64,000 nt of DNA. Source: Erythrophleum ivorense (taxonomy: Eukaryota; Streptophyta; Magnoliopsida; Fabales; Fabaceae). Shown here one piece after another: positions 36,701-49,712 of the stretch. The position numbers and the translations under genes were made by a program. The stretch covers positions 5,601,501 through 5,665,500 of the forward strand of contig JAIUCV010000011.1 of NCBI GenBank assembly GCA_026724425.1. Direction: 5' to 3'. Within the stretch, counting starts at the first letter, position 1, and each line of letters starts with the position of its first letter. Below the pieces are notes generated by a model. That model made no database searches, was not told the origin of the DNA, and was given only the letters and a program-made list of their open reading frames with translations.

Positions 36701-38962
36701 AAACATTTATTTAATTTTTTTTATCATTTTCATTCAAACAAACATAAGAAAGAAATAAAATATCTATTCCATTTTATATTACACCAAACATAATTATAGA
36801 TCGCGAAATTTCTTTTTATAAAGCCTATTTTCAATAATCAAATAGACCCTAAATCAAATTATAAATTTCTTTTTTTCTAACATAGACACGTTTGTAAGAT
36901 ACGATTTTATGCATGAGTTCATTTTAGGGTAAATTAATATTCAAAACTCCTTACAATATAATACAATCCACCTTCCTTATTTCTATAAGGTATGATGCAT
37001 ATTAGGCACAAACAATATTTTTTAAATTAAACTAATCATTGAATCAATAAAAATAAAATTTTAAGATTTATTAGTTTGATCATTATTAAATTATAATAGA
37101 ATTGATAATAATTAAATATATATTTTTTAAATTTTATATATTTAAATTTTAATATAAAAAATAAATATTCATAAATTATAATATATTAAAATTCAAAATT
37201 TATCATCAATGTATAATTTTTGTTAACATTATATGTATATAATACTTGGTATCATATGGCAAAATAAGTCTTCTTGGATATTGGCTTCAACATTTTATTT
37301 TTTATTAAATATTAATATTTATATTTACTTAAAATATTAAAATTGCCCGCCCCCACTAACCCTAATGCAATGCCTCTCTCCTCGAAACCAAATACATGCC
37401 TCCTTCTCAAACGGCAAATATGCTATGGTGTTTGCTCTAGTGTAAACCTCCACTGCAAGAGCTTCTCTCAGTCATTCAGAGTCTAAAACGCTATGGAGTC
37501 TAGAGCATCCTTTCCTCTTTTCTTTACACCATTGTTGAAAGCTTCTTTCTACTATATTGTTGGCCACCACACACCGCCACTACCATTGCCATACTCCTTT
37601 TGCTTCTAATAAGGCACTCTTTTTGCTTCTGATTCGCGTAGCTTTCCTTCTTATTTCTATTTCTGTAGCTGCTGAAAACCTCCTTGATCTACAAAATTTA
37701 CAAGCTTCTCAAATCTTCATTTACTTCTTTTTCAAAACTCCATCTACGTCCGTTCTTTCCTTCGATGAAGAAACCAAAGAGAGAAAAATTCTCAAACCAT
37801 CCACAATCCATTGGCCCCACTAGATTTTAACCGGTTTTGTGCCTCTCCAATTTCATGGGTTGTCAGGAACAATTCAATAATTTTTCAGTTGAACTAGCCA
37901 AACCAAACCAAACCAATCCAATCTGATCCAATCCAATTTTAATTATTATGGCACAAATATAACTCTTGGGTCAATAATCATGAATTCATAACAGGGCATG
38001 ACACGACAATTTGACGCTAGGATGACAAAGCAACACCTTGTAATCAAGATACTCCACGCATGAAATCCTTTACAGGCAATGTCCCCAAAAAAAATTCCAT
38101 AAAATATTATAACAAGCCACCAAAATCATCCATCAGAATCTTTATTCCATCTGCTGCAAAGAGTTGGAAAACAGAATTTATATATAGAAGCACATACTTT
38201 ATGTAGGATTCTGTGAGGAATATGTTACACGGTGAATTTACAATCATATGTAGGTTCCTAAGTTCTAAACATGAAAAGACAATTTCTGCCTCTTCTAGGT
38301 TCTTTATTTCCAATATCTCAAACGTTGGTCATCTTCTGCAAGGTAAACGGTTTATCACTTTCCTGGCCTGCACAAGCCAATATGCATCGCACCAAAGCAG
38401 GAGTTTCAATTCCCGCAACGGCTATTCTACCTGACACCATAGAAACATTTCTATCAACATACCATTTTCAACAACTCTCAATTTGATCAAACAAAAAGCG
38501 CATGCAAGCAATGTAAACTATATTGGCTCAAATAAAGCAAACAATAGCAAAATGTTTTAGGGCCAAGCAACTTTGTTGTTGAGGCCAAGAAGTTCCGCCT
38601 AGGATAGTTAAAATTAAAGAAGGCAGCAGATCACAAAAGGATATTGTCCAGATACTATGGTAGACAATATGCATATTAAAATCTTCGCTTTCAGAAAACC
38701 AAAAAATAAAAAACAAAACAAAACAAAACCAAGAACAACAACAACAACAAAACTGAGTCAAAAAGAAAAGAAAGGCAACGTCAAGGAATGGAATGTGGAG
38801 CAGTCATCAGATCACAAAAGGATATTGTCCAGATACCATGGGAAACAAGATGCATATTAAAATCTTCGCTTTCAGAAAGCGTCCAGGAAGTTCGTAAAAA
38901 ATCAAGATTTTACCTTTTGGACAAAAACAAAGCTCAAAGTTGATGCAATTCCCTCTATATGC
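30783..38962. other. Gene-poor AT-rich region between FLA and RHF2A
   Basis: The left end must hold the FLA promoter and leader (minus strand) and the right end the RHF2A 3' untranslated region. Between them I find no gene I can support. TA microsatellites lie at 35513-35535 and 35603-35622. A TCATTATTATTATTG-type low-complexity tract lies at about 36595-36655. A reading frame at 37557-37823 (+) encodes a hydrophobic stretch, ALFLLLIRVAFLLISISVA, like a signal peptide, but it begins at a non-ATG codon and matches no family I know. A short C/G-rich patch at about 33130-33175 is unexplained. Confidence 0.6.
38627..38878. repeat. 71-base direct repeat pair just downstream of RHF2A
   Basis: Bases 38627-38697 and 38808-38878 align over 71 positions with about four differences. 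Both start CAGATCACAAAAGGATATTG and end CATATTAAAATC, then TTCGCTTTCAGAAA. They are 181 bases apart, separated by an A-rich stretch with AAACAAAACAAAAC and CAACAACAACAAC runs. The pair lies in or next to the likely RHF2A 3' untranslated region. Confidence 0.85.
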
Positions 38963-41900
38963 TTAATTTGAACTAGAACCTGCAGCAAAAGATGTTTTAG
39001 CAGTAGTGTCTCTCAAAAGATTGTCACCACCAGTGTCTGTTACATGCTGGTCATCTGATCCTGCAACTGAACCATCTTCTAAATTAGATGGTGTAGAATT
39101 GCTACTATTTATGCCACTGTCTCTGGTTTCCATAAATTCCATCATGCGCGACACAGTTGCAATTTTTGCATTAACATCTTGTCTTACTTCGGATCCCGGA
39201 TCAGACGTGGAGGAGTTGCGAGAGAACCATCTCTCCTTCCACCCTCTAGTGCTCTTGGAAATTGACTCTTTGTATCTGAAAGACAATGGGAAGTGGTAGT
39301 AAATAAGTTAAGAAACAATAAGAAGAAATTTCAAGCATATAACACCTGCATGCAACATAGTATAATCACTTTCTTTACTACCTCATTGATACTGCATTTA
39401 GCCTAGACTTCAGAGATTCTGAAAATGATTGAAATTCTGATGGCCCAGCTCTGTCTTGACTACTAGATGTTGGGGATGACTGACTAGATCTCCTGTATAA
39501 ATTTTTAATGCATGCCAGTTTAAGAACATCATAGAGCCAGATGATTGAAGATGAAGAATCCTAATTACCTATTGTTGTAAGATGGTCCTTGGTGATCAGC
39601 AACAAGAGTAGTAGATCCAGATCCAGAAGCAGAGACTTGCTCAGCTTGAACAGGAGGAACTGTTGTCAGCAGCAACGATTCTTCTCCAGTTGTATGAGAA
39701 GGAGATTGAGTGGAAATGATTGCAGGAGTTGGTTCACCATTCTCCCTCTGAGTTGGAGAGGAAGAAGCAGGAGCCGCAGGAGATGAATTAGAATGAGTTG
39801 AAAATACCAAGAACTGTGGACGACCTTGACCTGATGACCTGTTTCTCTGGCCTTCCCTCCTAGCAATGTGACGTGCTCGCCCCATTGCAGCAGCAGCAGT
39901 CAAGTGTTGGATTATACGCTCTTCAAGATCAGCATCATTAGCACCAACTGGCAACTGCACGAGAATACAACGAACATGTAATTCGTGGTAACACAGAGAG
40001 TAAAAAGATGTCAACAAAACATGCATAAGCTGATAAGCAGACTACAAACATGTTGCAACTCAAAATCCCCAAGAGTTGGATGATGAAATATTGTGGCATT
40101 TCTAGATGGATTGAACCTAAAGTTCCTCTCTCTTTCCACTGCCTCAAGCAATTCCTGGCTGCGAAGACAAATAAAAACAAGTAAACACAAACAAATCATT
40201 ACAAGAACTAAAGAACAAAATAAGATTATCAAGAATATGGAGAGGAATAAAAACCTGGTTGGATCTTTAAGACTAATGGGTTGCCAACACATGGGGCACT
40301 GGGAGCTTCTTTGACACCTACAAGATAGTTGTTAAAGTTCAGGTCAAATCTTCTAACTGTAAATGCATCAGACAACATTGTGGTCCAAAAACCTGTCTTA
40401 TCATCCAACACATATTTATTACAGAAATTCCAAGTTGTGGAGAAAGCTTACACTGAAGGAACCCAAATTTACATCACAATTCACCACTATATCAGATTCA
40501 AAGATTTTAATTTGATTCTGAAAATGTAACCAACAAACCTCTGCCATTCCCGTAACAACACTGGAACATCACTTGAAAAAAATATATTTATGGTGATCTA
40601 AACAACAGGACAGGAAGTAAACCCCCCCCCTTTTTTGACTGTTTAACCATGCTGATTTCAGATTTATAAAGTTCTTTGAGCATGATACCTAACATTTTGA
40701 GAACCTCAAATGACAAGATTAATATATAAACTCCAGGCCTCAGGTCACTGACACAATGATGACTTTAGAACAAATATTAAGTACTAAAAGCGCTGATTGG
40801 CCAGAACAAGTCATGGGTCTTTGCTATACATTGTAAGAATCAGTGGCATACTGGCATAGTCATTACCTGAGTTTCAACACCTTCATATCCATCCATGTAT
40901 TGCCCGACTTAAAGCAAGGTCAAAACAACCAGAGGATGCTTCTACAAACTTCAAGCCTTGTATTAAATTTTTTTGACACTTTCTCTTTAAGCAGGTAGTC
41001 AAAATTCATTTGCTCTGGAGAGGATTGGAACAAAAAGAGATTCGTGGGCTGTTTCTCAGTCCCCCAAACACAGAATTGTAAGGTTTTAAACAATCCTAAA
41101 GTTGTGCTGTCATCTCTGGCTTCCCAAAAGACTCACATCACTTCTACACACAGCATTCCTTAATTACCAGCCAATGCAAGTTAAATAAAACTCTAAAACT
41201 TATTAGTTTTTTCAGAGTGACTTTAAGTTTTACCAGGTTCAACATGTGGCCACAGTACTTCGACCACCAAACATGTCCTTTAGGCCAATAAACGCCTGAA
41301 AAAGCATGGCCCATGGATCGCCTATTAGCATGAAAAAGACTGAACTTTTCTTACACAGAAATTCCTTCTTTTCTACAGAGAAACACCCAAAAATAAAAAG
41401 CCACATAAAATTGTTACTTGAGGAAACCACACTGGTCTCCAACAAACATTGCAGCAGCTACCAGGGTTGCAAACTGCTGTAATGATAAGGAAGAAACCTC
41501 CCACCATTACCAATATTGCCCACTCCTGCACTATTACTATTCACTAATAATACCAAAATTGATTCAAAACTAAAATAGATGAGGTCACATAGCACTACCA
41601 TTCCAATATACATTGAAGATGAAACTCGTGCTTGCAACTTGTCACCTGCAGGAAGAGTGAGAGCAGCGTGTTCAAAAGGGTGGACACTGGACATACACTG
41701 CCAGCCAGCACAAGTAACACATAATTCCCAATAGGCATACCGTTGAAGGATCACTATCACAGAAGGCTTCAAGACATATGCTGCAAGCATCGTCACAAGC
41801 TTCCTGGATTCCACCCTCCACAAAAGCGGCTGCTGAAGTCAAATGTGCCTCGGGCTTCTTATTCTCTTCCATCCCTGGGCCCTATAAAAATTTTACAAAA

Positions 41901-42434
41901 TTCGTGGCAAATTGGGATAAATGAGATGCATGCCTTACAGGGGATCAGGTAGGGACGAAGCAACAGTGTGGACTGCACCATAAATATAATCCAAACTAAA
42001 ACAAATATGATGAACGAAGCAATCCCTCACAGGGGATCAGATCAAAATAATAGCAACCACATCAATATTCAAACTACAGACAGTAACAAAACCCATCATA
42101 CCTTAAAGCCTTAGACAGAAAAGGCAAAGCAGGAACAAAATTTCCTAATTAAGGGGAAAACCAATTATTTACGGACAGAGAATAACCTAGAATCAGCGAA
42201 ATGGAAAAAGAGATAACCCGTACTAATGAATATTAAGTACAATTACAAGGGGAAAAAAGAAGTGAAACTTGAATCTTCACTTGTTCCATACTATTATTCA
42301 GATTAGTAAGATGATCAGAAGACAACTCAGTAAACTCCCTATACAAATACTAAAGGTAGTGGTGGCCACGCTAGATTCCGAATATTCTTTTCGTTTGCTC
42401 GAAAATATTGAGGCACTTGAGAAATTACCTCCAT
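38963..42434 (-). CDS. RHF2A: RING-H2 E3 ubiquitin ligase RHF2A
   Basis: RHF2A is a RING-H2 ubiquitin ligase. In Arabidopsis RHF1A and RHF2A are known for degrading the cyclin-kinase inhibitor ICK4/KRP6 during gametogenesis. Eight coding exons join in phase to 391 aa: 42429-42434, 41741-41881, 41599-41645, 40255-40317, 40050-40158, 39569-39954, 39382-39492, 38963-39275. The first coding exon holds only ATG GAG, and the protein begins MEGPGMEENKKPEAHLTSAA; a second in-frame ATG lies at 41870-41872. The RING is CSIC, 14 residues, C-K-H-EF-H-LQ-C, then C-PM-C, with all eight zinc ligands present, at about residues 35-78. Downstream are NFRFNPSRNATIFHHPTLGDF and MGRARHIARREG, family signatures, then a Ser/Pro-rich region and a helical Arg/Lys-rich stretch (YKESISKSTRGWKERW). 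It matches Arabidopsis At5g22000 in order and context. Confidence 0.96.
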
Positions 42435-44909
42435 AAACAGTTGCAGAACCCTGTGGCAATTGAAGAAGAGAAGGATCTTGAGATGATAAATAGAAATGGA
42501 GCTCCAATAGCAGAAACCCTAGCGGGTGTGAAAAAATTGTAGGGAGAGAAGGCTACGCAGCTTTCTGATGTTTAACTTCTTTGGCTGAAGACTTGAAGCA
42601 CGAAGTAAGCGAACCTTAGCTCGGTCTGGGTCCTCTAATCACTACAGGTCCAACACGTGGCATTCCTGAGGAATATCTTTGACGAGTCACAGCTTACGCA
42701 CATTGTCCTCTCAGTTCCCAGGAGTGAGAACGTTGTCCAGAGGTCCTTGCGTTGTGACGTTGTTGCTTAATTGAAAAAAAAAACATTATCAACTCGTTTA
42801 GTACTAAAAAATTAAAAATAAAAAAAATAATTTTATAAATAAAAAATATTTATAATATTTTTATTTTTAATTATTAAATAATAATTATTATAAAATATTA
42901 AATAATAATTATAGAAATAGAATTAAATTTTTTAAAGATTTTTTTCTCCTCATTTTTTAAGGTATAACAGATTGGAAGGTAAATTATACAATTTTTTTTT
43001 ATTTTTAAATTATATATTTTGGCTTATTTTTAAATTTTTTATTGAAATATTTTTTATTAATCTTAATAGTTAAATATGTGTTATATCTAAAAATATGCAA
43101 ATGAAATAAAAAATAATTTTATTTTTAAATATACATAAATAAAAATAAAAAAGTACATCTTATTTTCATTAAACTCAACAAAAAAAATCTATTTATATTA
43201 ATTGAGAGTGTTTTAGTTAAAAAATTTTAAAATTTACCTAAATTGTAATATAAATTTTTGTTTAGGGAGAGACCATGTACATTTTGAAGACAAAAAGAGA
43301 TTTATTAAATTTCAACAAAATTTATAAAGGATTTGTGTAATTTAGCTAAAAAATTATTATACAATTGTATCTATAAATTATATTTTTCCACAAAATGGGG
43401 ATGTATAAATTACCTAATTTAAAAAATGTAGTATAAATTTCTTTCAAATTCTCAAATACAAGTTTGTCAATAAATCTTTAAGAATAATGAATAATAATAA
43501 CTATAATATCTTATAGATATTATCTATACGATATAATATAGACAATAATGAATAATATATCAAGGTATACATTATGATTAAAAAAATTTTCTTATTGTAC
43601 ATATATTTTTAGAATATTTGTCAAAAAAGTCTGGCTCATTACGTGAACGCACCTTAACCTTAGATATTGGCCAAGGGTTTACTAGCTCGCTTGAAAATCA
43701 AGCTAAAAATTCGCCTAATCACAATGCTTAGGATTGAGATAGGCCAATCAATTGAGCCTCTACTTTTTTGTATGCAAGATTTTAATAAAAGGGATCCTGT
43801 TATATGTTTTAGGTATAAGCTTATAAGCAAACTGACTTGTAAAATGACCTATACTTTTTCTCACAAAATTGGATTATTTTTTGCATAATTCTTATATTCC
43901 TCTTATAAGAAGTTTGCTTTCGATTTCTAGAGCTTTTCTCCCTATCGCTATAGCCTCGTTATTTCATAGCAAAAATATTTGTTAAATAAAAAGAATTGAC
44001 TGAACCCATAACCTTTGTAAGGCTTCTTTGTAAAACTAGGTTAGACCAACAATTTTGACTTATGTATTAAGACTACGATGATGTGGCCCTTACTAGGTCG
44101 GGTCAAGTTAGACATCTCTAATTTTTAGATTGTAGCAAATTACAGACATTAATAATTTATAAAAAACTAAATTGATGATATATCTTTTAAGTCAATTTTG
44201 CCTTCCTTCTCTTTTTATCCAAGGGATGGAAGGATAGAAGCCTTTCGTGTCCCCTACAATCAAAAAGTAATATCTTATAATCAATAATTAATATGCTTTT
44301 ATTTCATGCTTTTCTTTGGTCATGGTTCAGGATTCTAGTGTCCTAAGCATAGAGGAAGCACATTAATCTATCTTAAATTTGGTGGTTAAACTCTATTTTG
44401 GTTACAATATTATAGGAGAGGTCGTACAGAAAAATAACTTGATGCTAGGATAATAAAAAGCTTAACACCTTTTATTTTTATTACCTCTTCATATTAAAAA
44501 AGTAATTAAAAAATAAAAATACCGTCTTATTCAAAATCTAAATTGTGAAATCCTTTCTCTCTCCCACTTCTCACGTTGCAACGTACTGCCTTGCTCATCA
44601 AATTAGCTTACCACATGACTATTTATCCTTTTTACTTTAAAGCTTGTCATAGAAAAGATAACTCATGCAATTACTCAATTATTCACTTGCTCAATATATA
44701 ATACACATTGCAAAATTGTTCTGGACAGTTATCACTAGCTTAGTGTGTAAAATTACATATGTACTCCTAAAGGACAAAAGGCTAACGAACCTTATTGCCC
44801 ACAAATAAGGTTAGCACATTCAGATCCAAGAAATGCTTTCTTCTAAACTCCCATACTAACGTGGTAAAATTTGAGTTCAGATCCTTTCATTTTAAAAGAT
44901 AAATTAACA

Positions 44910-45281
44910 CCTTGTTTGGTAGTTTTCGGTGAACAAAAATAGAAATGAAATCCATTTCTACATCCCGGTTGGGAGCTAAATATTGTTGGTAGTCAGAAAT
45001 GAAAATGGAATCCATTTTCTTCATAAAAACAAGTTAATCAAAAGAAATTATTGTGCCTAATTTATGTAAAGTACATTATGCCCTTTTTATTATTTCTTTT
45101 TTTAAGTAGAGGTATTTTTATCATTCTTTTCTATTATAATACCATTTTTATCTAATCATCCATATAAATAGGATAACATTTTCATTCATTTCTATATTAT
45201 ATCAAATGTAATTATTCCATTTTATTCATATCTTCATTTTCTTTCCAATTCTATTAAAAACAATTTTGTGTATCAAATAGG
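44910..45281. mobile_element. MITE with imperfect terminal inverted repeats
   Basis: The left end is CCTTGTTTGGTAGTTTTCGG, then AAATAGAAATGAAATCC. The right end, in reverse, is CCTATTTGATACACAAAATTG and then ATAGAATTGGAAAG. The termini resemble those of 23859-24268, so the two may belong to one family. It is non-coding. Confidence 0.55.
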
Positions 45282-45448
45282 CTATAGAGCTATTAATTTA
45301 AGAAAGAAAAGAAAAAGAAAAAACAAGGTGGGGTGAGAAGAGAATAAGTGAGCTCCATACACTTTCATTCTTTTTGTGACTTTTTCTTGCTATACTTGGT
45401 GCAATATAAGAGATGATCCATTTTAGGGGAATTTCTTTACTGATTTAT

Positions 45449-46198
45449 GGCTCATTTGGTTGCGAGAGAGAAACAAAAACAAAAAGGGATTCCTGTGTTC
45501 AAAGTCGCTTGGTACGTAGGATGCAAAGCTATTGAGAATGGCAATAAGAAAGTGCCTTCTTCCACTCTAGTGCACGAATGGCATAATGCTTTAGAGCCAG
45601 AATTAGAGAGATTAAAGTTGAAGATGCCCTTGCTCTTCTTTAGAGAAGGAACCCCTTTATCATTTGCTGCTTAAAGCCAAAAAGTGTAGTGCTCCATTGT
45701 CACAAAAGCTCTCCATGACCTATACCTGTCGCGCGCTCTACTCTATCCTACCACCATTAAAGGTCTCAAATTCGAGTGCCACTTATGCAAAGAATATAGC
45801 GAATCAAACATTAGGTTTCAATCTAACTCAGAGCTTTCGTCTCTTTAGAGGTGGATGATGACCCTATCCTTCCCAATTTTGTGAAGCTACAAAGGAAAGA
45901 GGTTGTATAGAATGCATAAAGTGGATGCTTGAATTTTGCTTATTTGTCTGATAAAAGGCAGAAAAAGATTTTCATGTTTAGTACAAATTAATTTTATTTT
46001 TGTTTTAAGGACATTTTTGTTATTTGTTTAACCTTGTATTCTATTCTTCCACTATTTTTATTCAACTAAATATGCAAATAAAAAATATTTTTATTTATTT
46101 CTATACCATACTAAACATAATATGTTTCATTTCTTTCTTTCAAGCATTCTTTTTTTTTTTTAATTCTATTGCAAATAATTCTATGTACCAAATGACTC
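45449..46198. mobile_element. Candidate non-autonomous element, about 750 bases
   Basis: The left side, GGCTCATTTGGTTGCGAGAG, is partly complementary to the right side, GTACCAAATGACTC. The 75-codon frame that begins at 45447 starts within this terminus, so its apparent start is an accident. The interior is less AT-rich than its flanks on the left half only. Boundaries are tentative. Confidence 0.4.
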
Positions 46199-49100
46199 TT
46201 AAAGAGAATATTTAGAATTCCGCTTCCCTGGTTCTTGTGCACTGTTGCACCTTGCTTCATCATATTGATGAATCTATGTCCCGTTATTAAAATATTTTTT
46301 ATATAACTAGCTAGCATTTCATTTACAAAAATATTTCATATAAAACTTAAATTTAAAAATTTAAAAATTTTGTTTGGAAGTTATCTCTCATTCAACTCGC
46401 CGACACCACAATATGCAGCGATTGTGTATTTAAAAAAAGATTAACTATTAAAATTAACTCATGCTTTATGGACCTAATTTTTAATATCTTAATTAAAAAG
46501 TAATTTAGTCTTTTATTTTTTTAATAGAGTTATTTTTTCAAAAAAATTAAGTTTTTTTTTAATTTATTTATCAATATGCTTTGTCATTCGAATATTGCTT
46601 TATTACACATTAAATTAAAATAATATGTAAATGAGAACAATATGTTATCTCTCCATTTACTTTAGGAATTATTTGACATGAATTGAATTGGTATAGACAG
46701 AAGGAATCATCGACATATTTAAAGAAGATTCAAAACGACAATATAATATATTTACTTTAATAGGAGCGCATAATAATCTTTTTGGTTTTAATATGTGTTA
46801 GGTTTGAGCTTTGTGCGGAATATATAGGTTTCTCTCTCTCCATCAATATCTACATATATACATAATACACACACACACATATATATAATTTGTTTAAGTA
46901 GGTAAATCACTAAATCTTGAGTATTTTGATAAGTTTGGCTTGCCAAATAGAAGTTATTTGGGGATTATACGGTGTTTATTGAGAATCCTTGCGAGTCACG
47001 CGTTTCTCTCAATTAAGAGACTATTACACTAACAAGACACGAATGAAGGAGCAATCAGGTGAGCTTGGGAAAATAATTTACCGAGGGAACTCTAATCTAA
47101 AGCTCTAGTGATCGACCCAATTCCATTAGATCAGCTAAGTTTTCCTATTCTGAGATGGTATTCGAAAATTTTTGGTTAAAAAACAATATCATTCAAAAAA
47201 TGTAAACTTTGTCATAAGCTACACAAAGAAACATTGCAACTTTGAAGTTAATTATGGTTTTAAAGTTAACTCAATCAAGAAAAAGAGATAATTTTTTTAA
47301 TTAAATTAATTTTTGATTTATCTAAAATGCACTATAAGAGTAATATTTTTCATGTGCCGATCGAGCTGTTGAGAAAGTGCAATCTGAAAAAAAAAAAAAG
47401 GAAAGGGAATCTATGCTTCAAATTAAGAAAATCTATCTCCTGAGACTTAGAAAAAAAAAAGTTGAAGACCTATCTCATAGTGTCCTTTAAATATAATTAT
47501 AACGACATTTACCTGTAAATCCAACTTCCCAATGGAAACATGTGTCAAAGAAAACACTCAAATTGCTTTATATAAATCAATTCCTAATGATAATTAATAT
47601 CATTAAATCACCGAGACTAATCAAATTTAACAATTATATCAAGCTTAATTAATCATATATTTGCCATCATAAATTTAAATAGGGTCCTCCTATTAAGGGT
47701 ATACACGTTAAATAAGAAATAATAATTTGTCTTTATTATAAATATATTGAAATTGTTTTCTTTTTGTAAACTAAAATCTTTTTTGTTATTGATACAACAA
47801 TATATATATTATTGAATGATGACATTTTGGTTTAACTTCTTTCCAAAATTACTAAGTTATCTAAACAAAAAGGTCTGATTATAAGCTGTATCTTTAGGAC
47901 ATTAATTAAAAAGTAATCAATGTTTTTAAAAATAGTTCATTCAACCTAGTATTTAATCTTTTTCCAAATATTTTCAATAAATTGTCATAAATACATTTAT
48001 TATTTACAGCAACAATGTTATCCAAAGGTAGATTATTTCAATTTCTCTCTCAAATTAATTGTGTCTATTTCAAAAAGAAACAGCTATAATTAATTCTGTG
48101 GATTTATTATTCAAGTAGGTTCTATACATTTAAATATTTTATGTACATCTTTTCCCAAATTTAACATAATTAACTTCAGAGAGACAAGCCCAAAAAAAAA
48201 ATCTTCAAAGAGAAATTGAGAAGATCATAAATTATTATGTTATCCTCACTTACTACAACAACAAAAAAATGATATTCTTGAAAGATAAATATCCTATATT
48301 GACTTATTACAGTGGTAGCGACAGTTTGAATTTCAAGATGATGGATTGTTTAAGTCTTAAAGACACCAATTTGAGGAAAGCATTTTTTAATTACTTTATA
48401 ACCTAGAAGAGAGCAGTCTTGTAGAGGGAGATACCCTTGAAAAAATATAAATGCATTTAGGGGAAAAAGTTGAAACCTTAAATTAGAAGACACACGATCT
48501 TAGTGGAAAGAAAAGTATAAGATGACTCTTATTCTTAGCAATTAATTAGCTCTGACTTAAACCTCCAAAATCGTAGCGTGGGACATAGAATCAGATTAGC
48601 ACGAAGAATTGGGGGGCCTGCAAAACTAATCCACGACAGCTACGCTTGGCCGCCGTCCCCAATTAGCAATCTGAGTTAAACTTTTTCAATCTGTCTACAA
48701 AAACAGTAGTTTAATAGCCTTCAGAATCTCAAACCCAAAACCCAACATATTAGCAGAAATTGCAGGTAATTCTTCGTCACTCAATACATAAGATAAGTAA
48801 TTTTATGAAATTTTTTTCTCAAAAGATGAACTTTTCCCAGCACTCTAAGATTTTTACTTGTTAAAAAATTTTAAATTTAATAATAAAAAATTCAACCTCT
48901 TAAAAAATATATATATATAACTCAAGGAAAAATGACCGCTTAAAAAGAACATCTCCATCTCTGAAACAGTGAAACTTCTCTATTGCCAATGGTTTTAAGC
49001 TTTTTTTTTTAATTGGCAGTTGGCTTTTCAGCTTTCAAAATTAACTTACATGAAATATTCTTAGAAAAATAAAACTTGGGTACTTGCATATACACGTTCT

Positions 49101-49274
49101 TATTATGTACTTCAACATTTTCTTCTTTTCCCTGCCCTCCGATGCAGTTACATTATCGTGAGGTTTAACAGCCAATCGTATACTAACAAGTGTACCATTA
49201 CCTCAAAGACACCATTCGGATTACCGGAGCCGTTTGATGCTCTGCGCACACGATAATAACCTCCTGTTTTGCAG

Positions 49275-49712
49275 TTACGGTTCCAGCCTCTGAGAAGGGC
49301 TCCTCCAGAATCCGGTTCCTTGGAACCGGGCCCACATCTCCTTCTCCAACTCAGCGGCCTCCCCACCTCCTTCCACCTTCTCCGCCTCGTCGGCGCCGCC
49401 GTAGTTCTTCATCTCCTCCGATAGGCATTCCTCCAGGGTGATATTCGCGTTGCCACCGCTGGGACTCTGCTGCTGCAAATACATCTTGTTTTTCATCTTC
49501 TGCAAACGCCGCAGTTTCCCCCTGCGAATCGCCTTCTTGCACAGCCCTGCCGGAACCTTGTATACCGCCAATACCAATATGTTCACTACAGCGCACGGAC
49601 AGCAACAGCATACCGCAGCGCACTCCGCCGCCGTGCCCCCGGCTATCTCGCCTGCCCGACGCCTCCTTCGCGGAGCCACCGGCGGTGAATGCGGCACAAA
49701 TTGCCGTGTCAT
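49275..49712 (-). CDS. Small plant-specific protein of unknown function (At3g11690-like)
   Basis: A single-exon gene of 145 aa, GC-rich compared with its surroundings. It starts MTRQFVPHSPP and has a run of Arg, then GGTAAECAAVCCCCPCAVVN with clustered cysteines. The following hydrophobic segment, ILVLAVYKVPAGLC, may dip into a membrane. A basic stretch follows (KKAIRRGKLRRLQKMKNK), and the end is the highly conserved EMWARFQGTGFWRSPSQR. This end motif and the Cys-rich core identify a land-plant family whose Arabidopsis members (as I recall, At3g11690, At5g06380, At2g35850) lie beside FLA genes. No biochemical role is known to me, though some databases label it pollen-preferential. The paired FLA gene here is 18 kb away, with RHF2A between them. 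The ATG at 49712 was chosen because it precedes the conserved RQFVP. Confidence 0.88.
   Translation of the reverse strand: MTRQFVPHSPPVAPRRRRRAGEIAGGTAAECAAVCCCCPCAVVNILVLAVYKVPAGLCKKAIRRGKLRRLQKMKNKMYLQQQSPSGGNANITLEECLSEEMKNYGGADEAEKVEGGGEAAELEKEMWARFQGTGFWRSPSQRLEP

Larger units (their letters stand above)
42435..49274. other. Intergenic region with MITE-like elements
   Basis: The left end holds the RHF2A leader and promoter (minus strand), roughly to 42700. The rest is AT-rich with no supported gene. A coding-like fragment at about 43667-43888 (+, MAKGLLARLKIKLKIRL) is not recognised. Two candidate non-autonomous elements are listed separately. CA and TA microsatellites occur at about 46850-46890. 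Confidence 0.6.

Noticed and set aside
43667..43888. Frame MAKGLLARLKIKLKIRL as an organellar or retroelement remnant
   Set aside because: I could not match it to a known plastid, mitochondrial or retroelement protein, and the frame is short.
45447..45674. 75-codon frame MAHLVAREKQKQK as a gene
   Set aside because: Its start lies in the terminal repeat of a candidate non-autonomous element, and the sequence matches no family I know.
49148..49366. Minus-strand frame MGRPLSWRRRCGPG overlapping the small gene
   Set aside because: It is an alternate-frame shadow of the GC-rich EMWARFQGTGFWRSP coding region.
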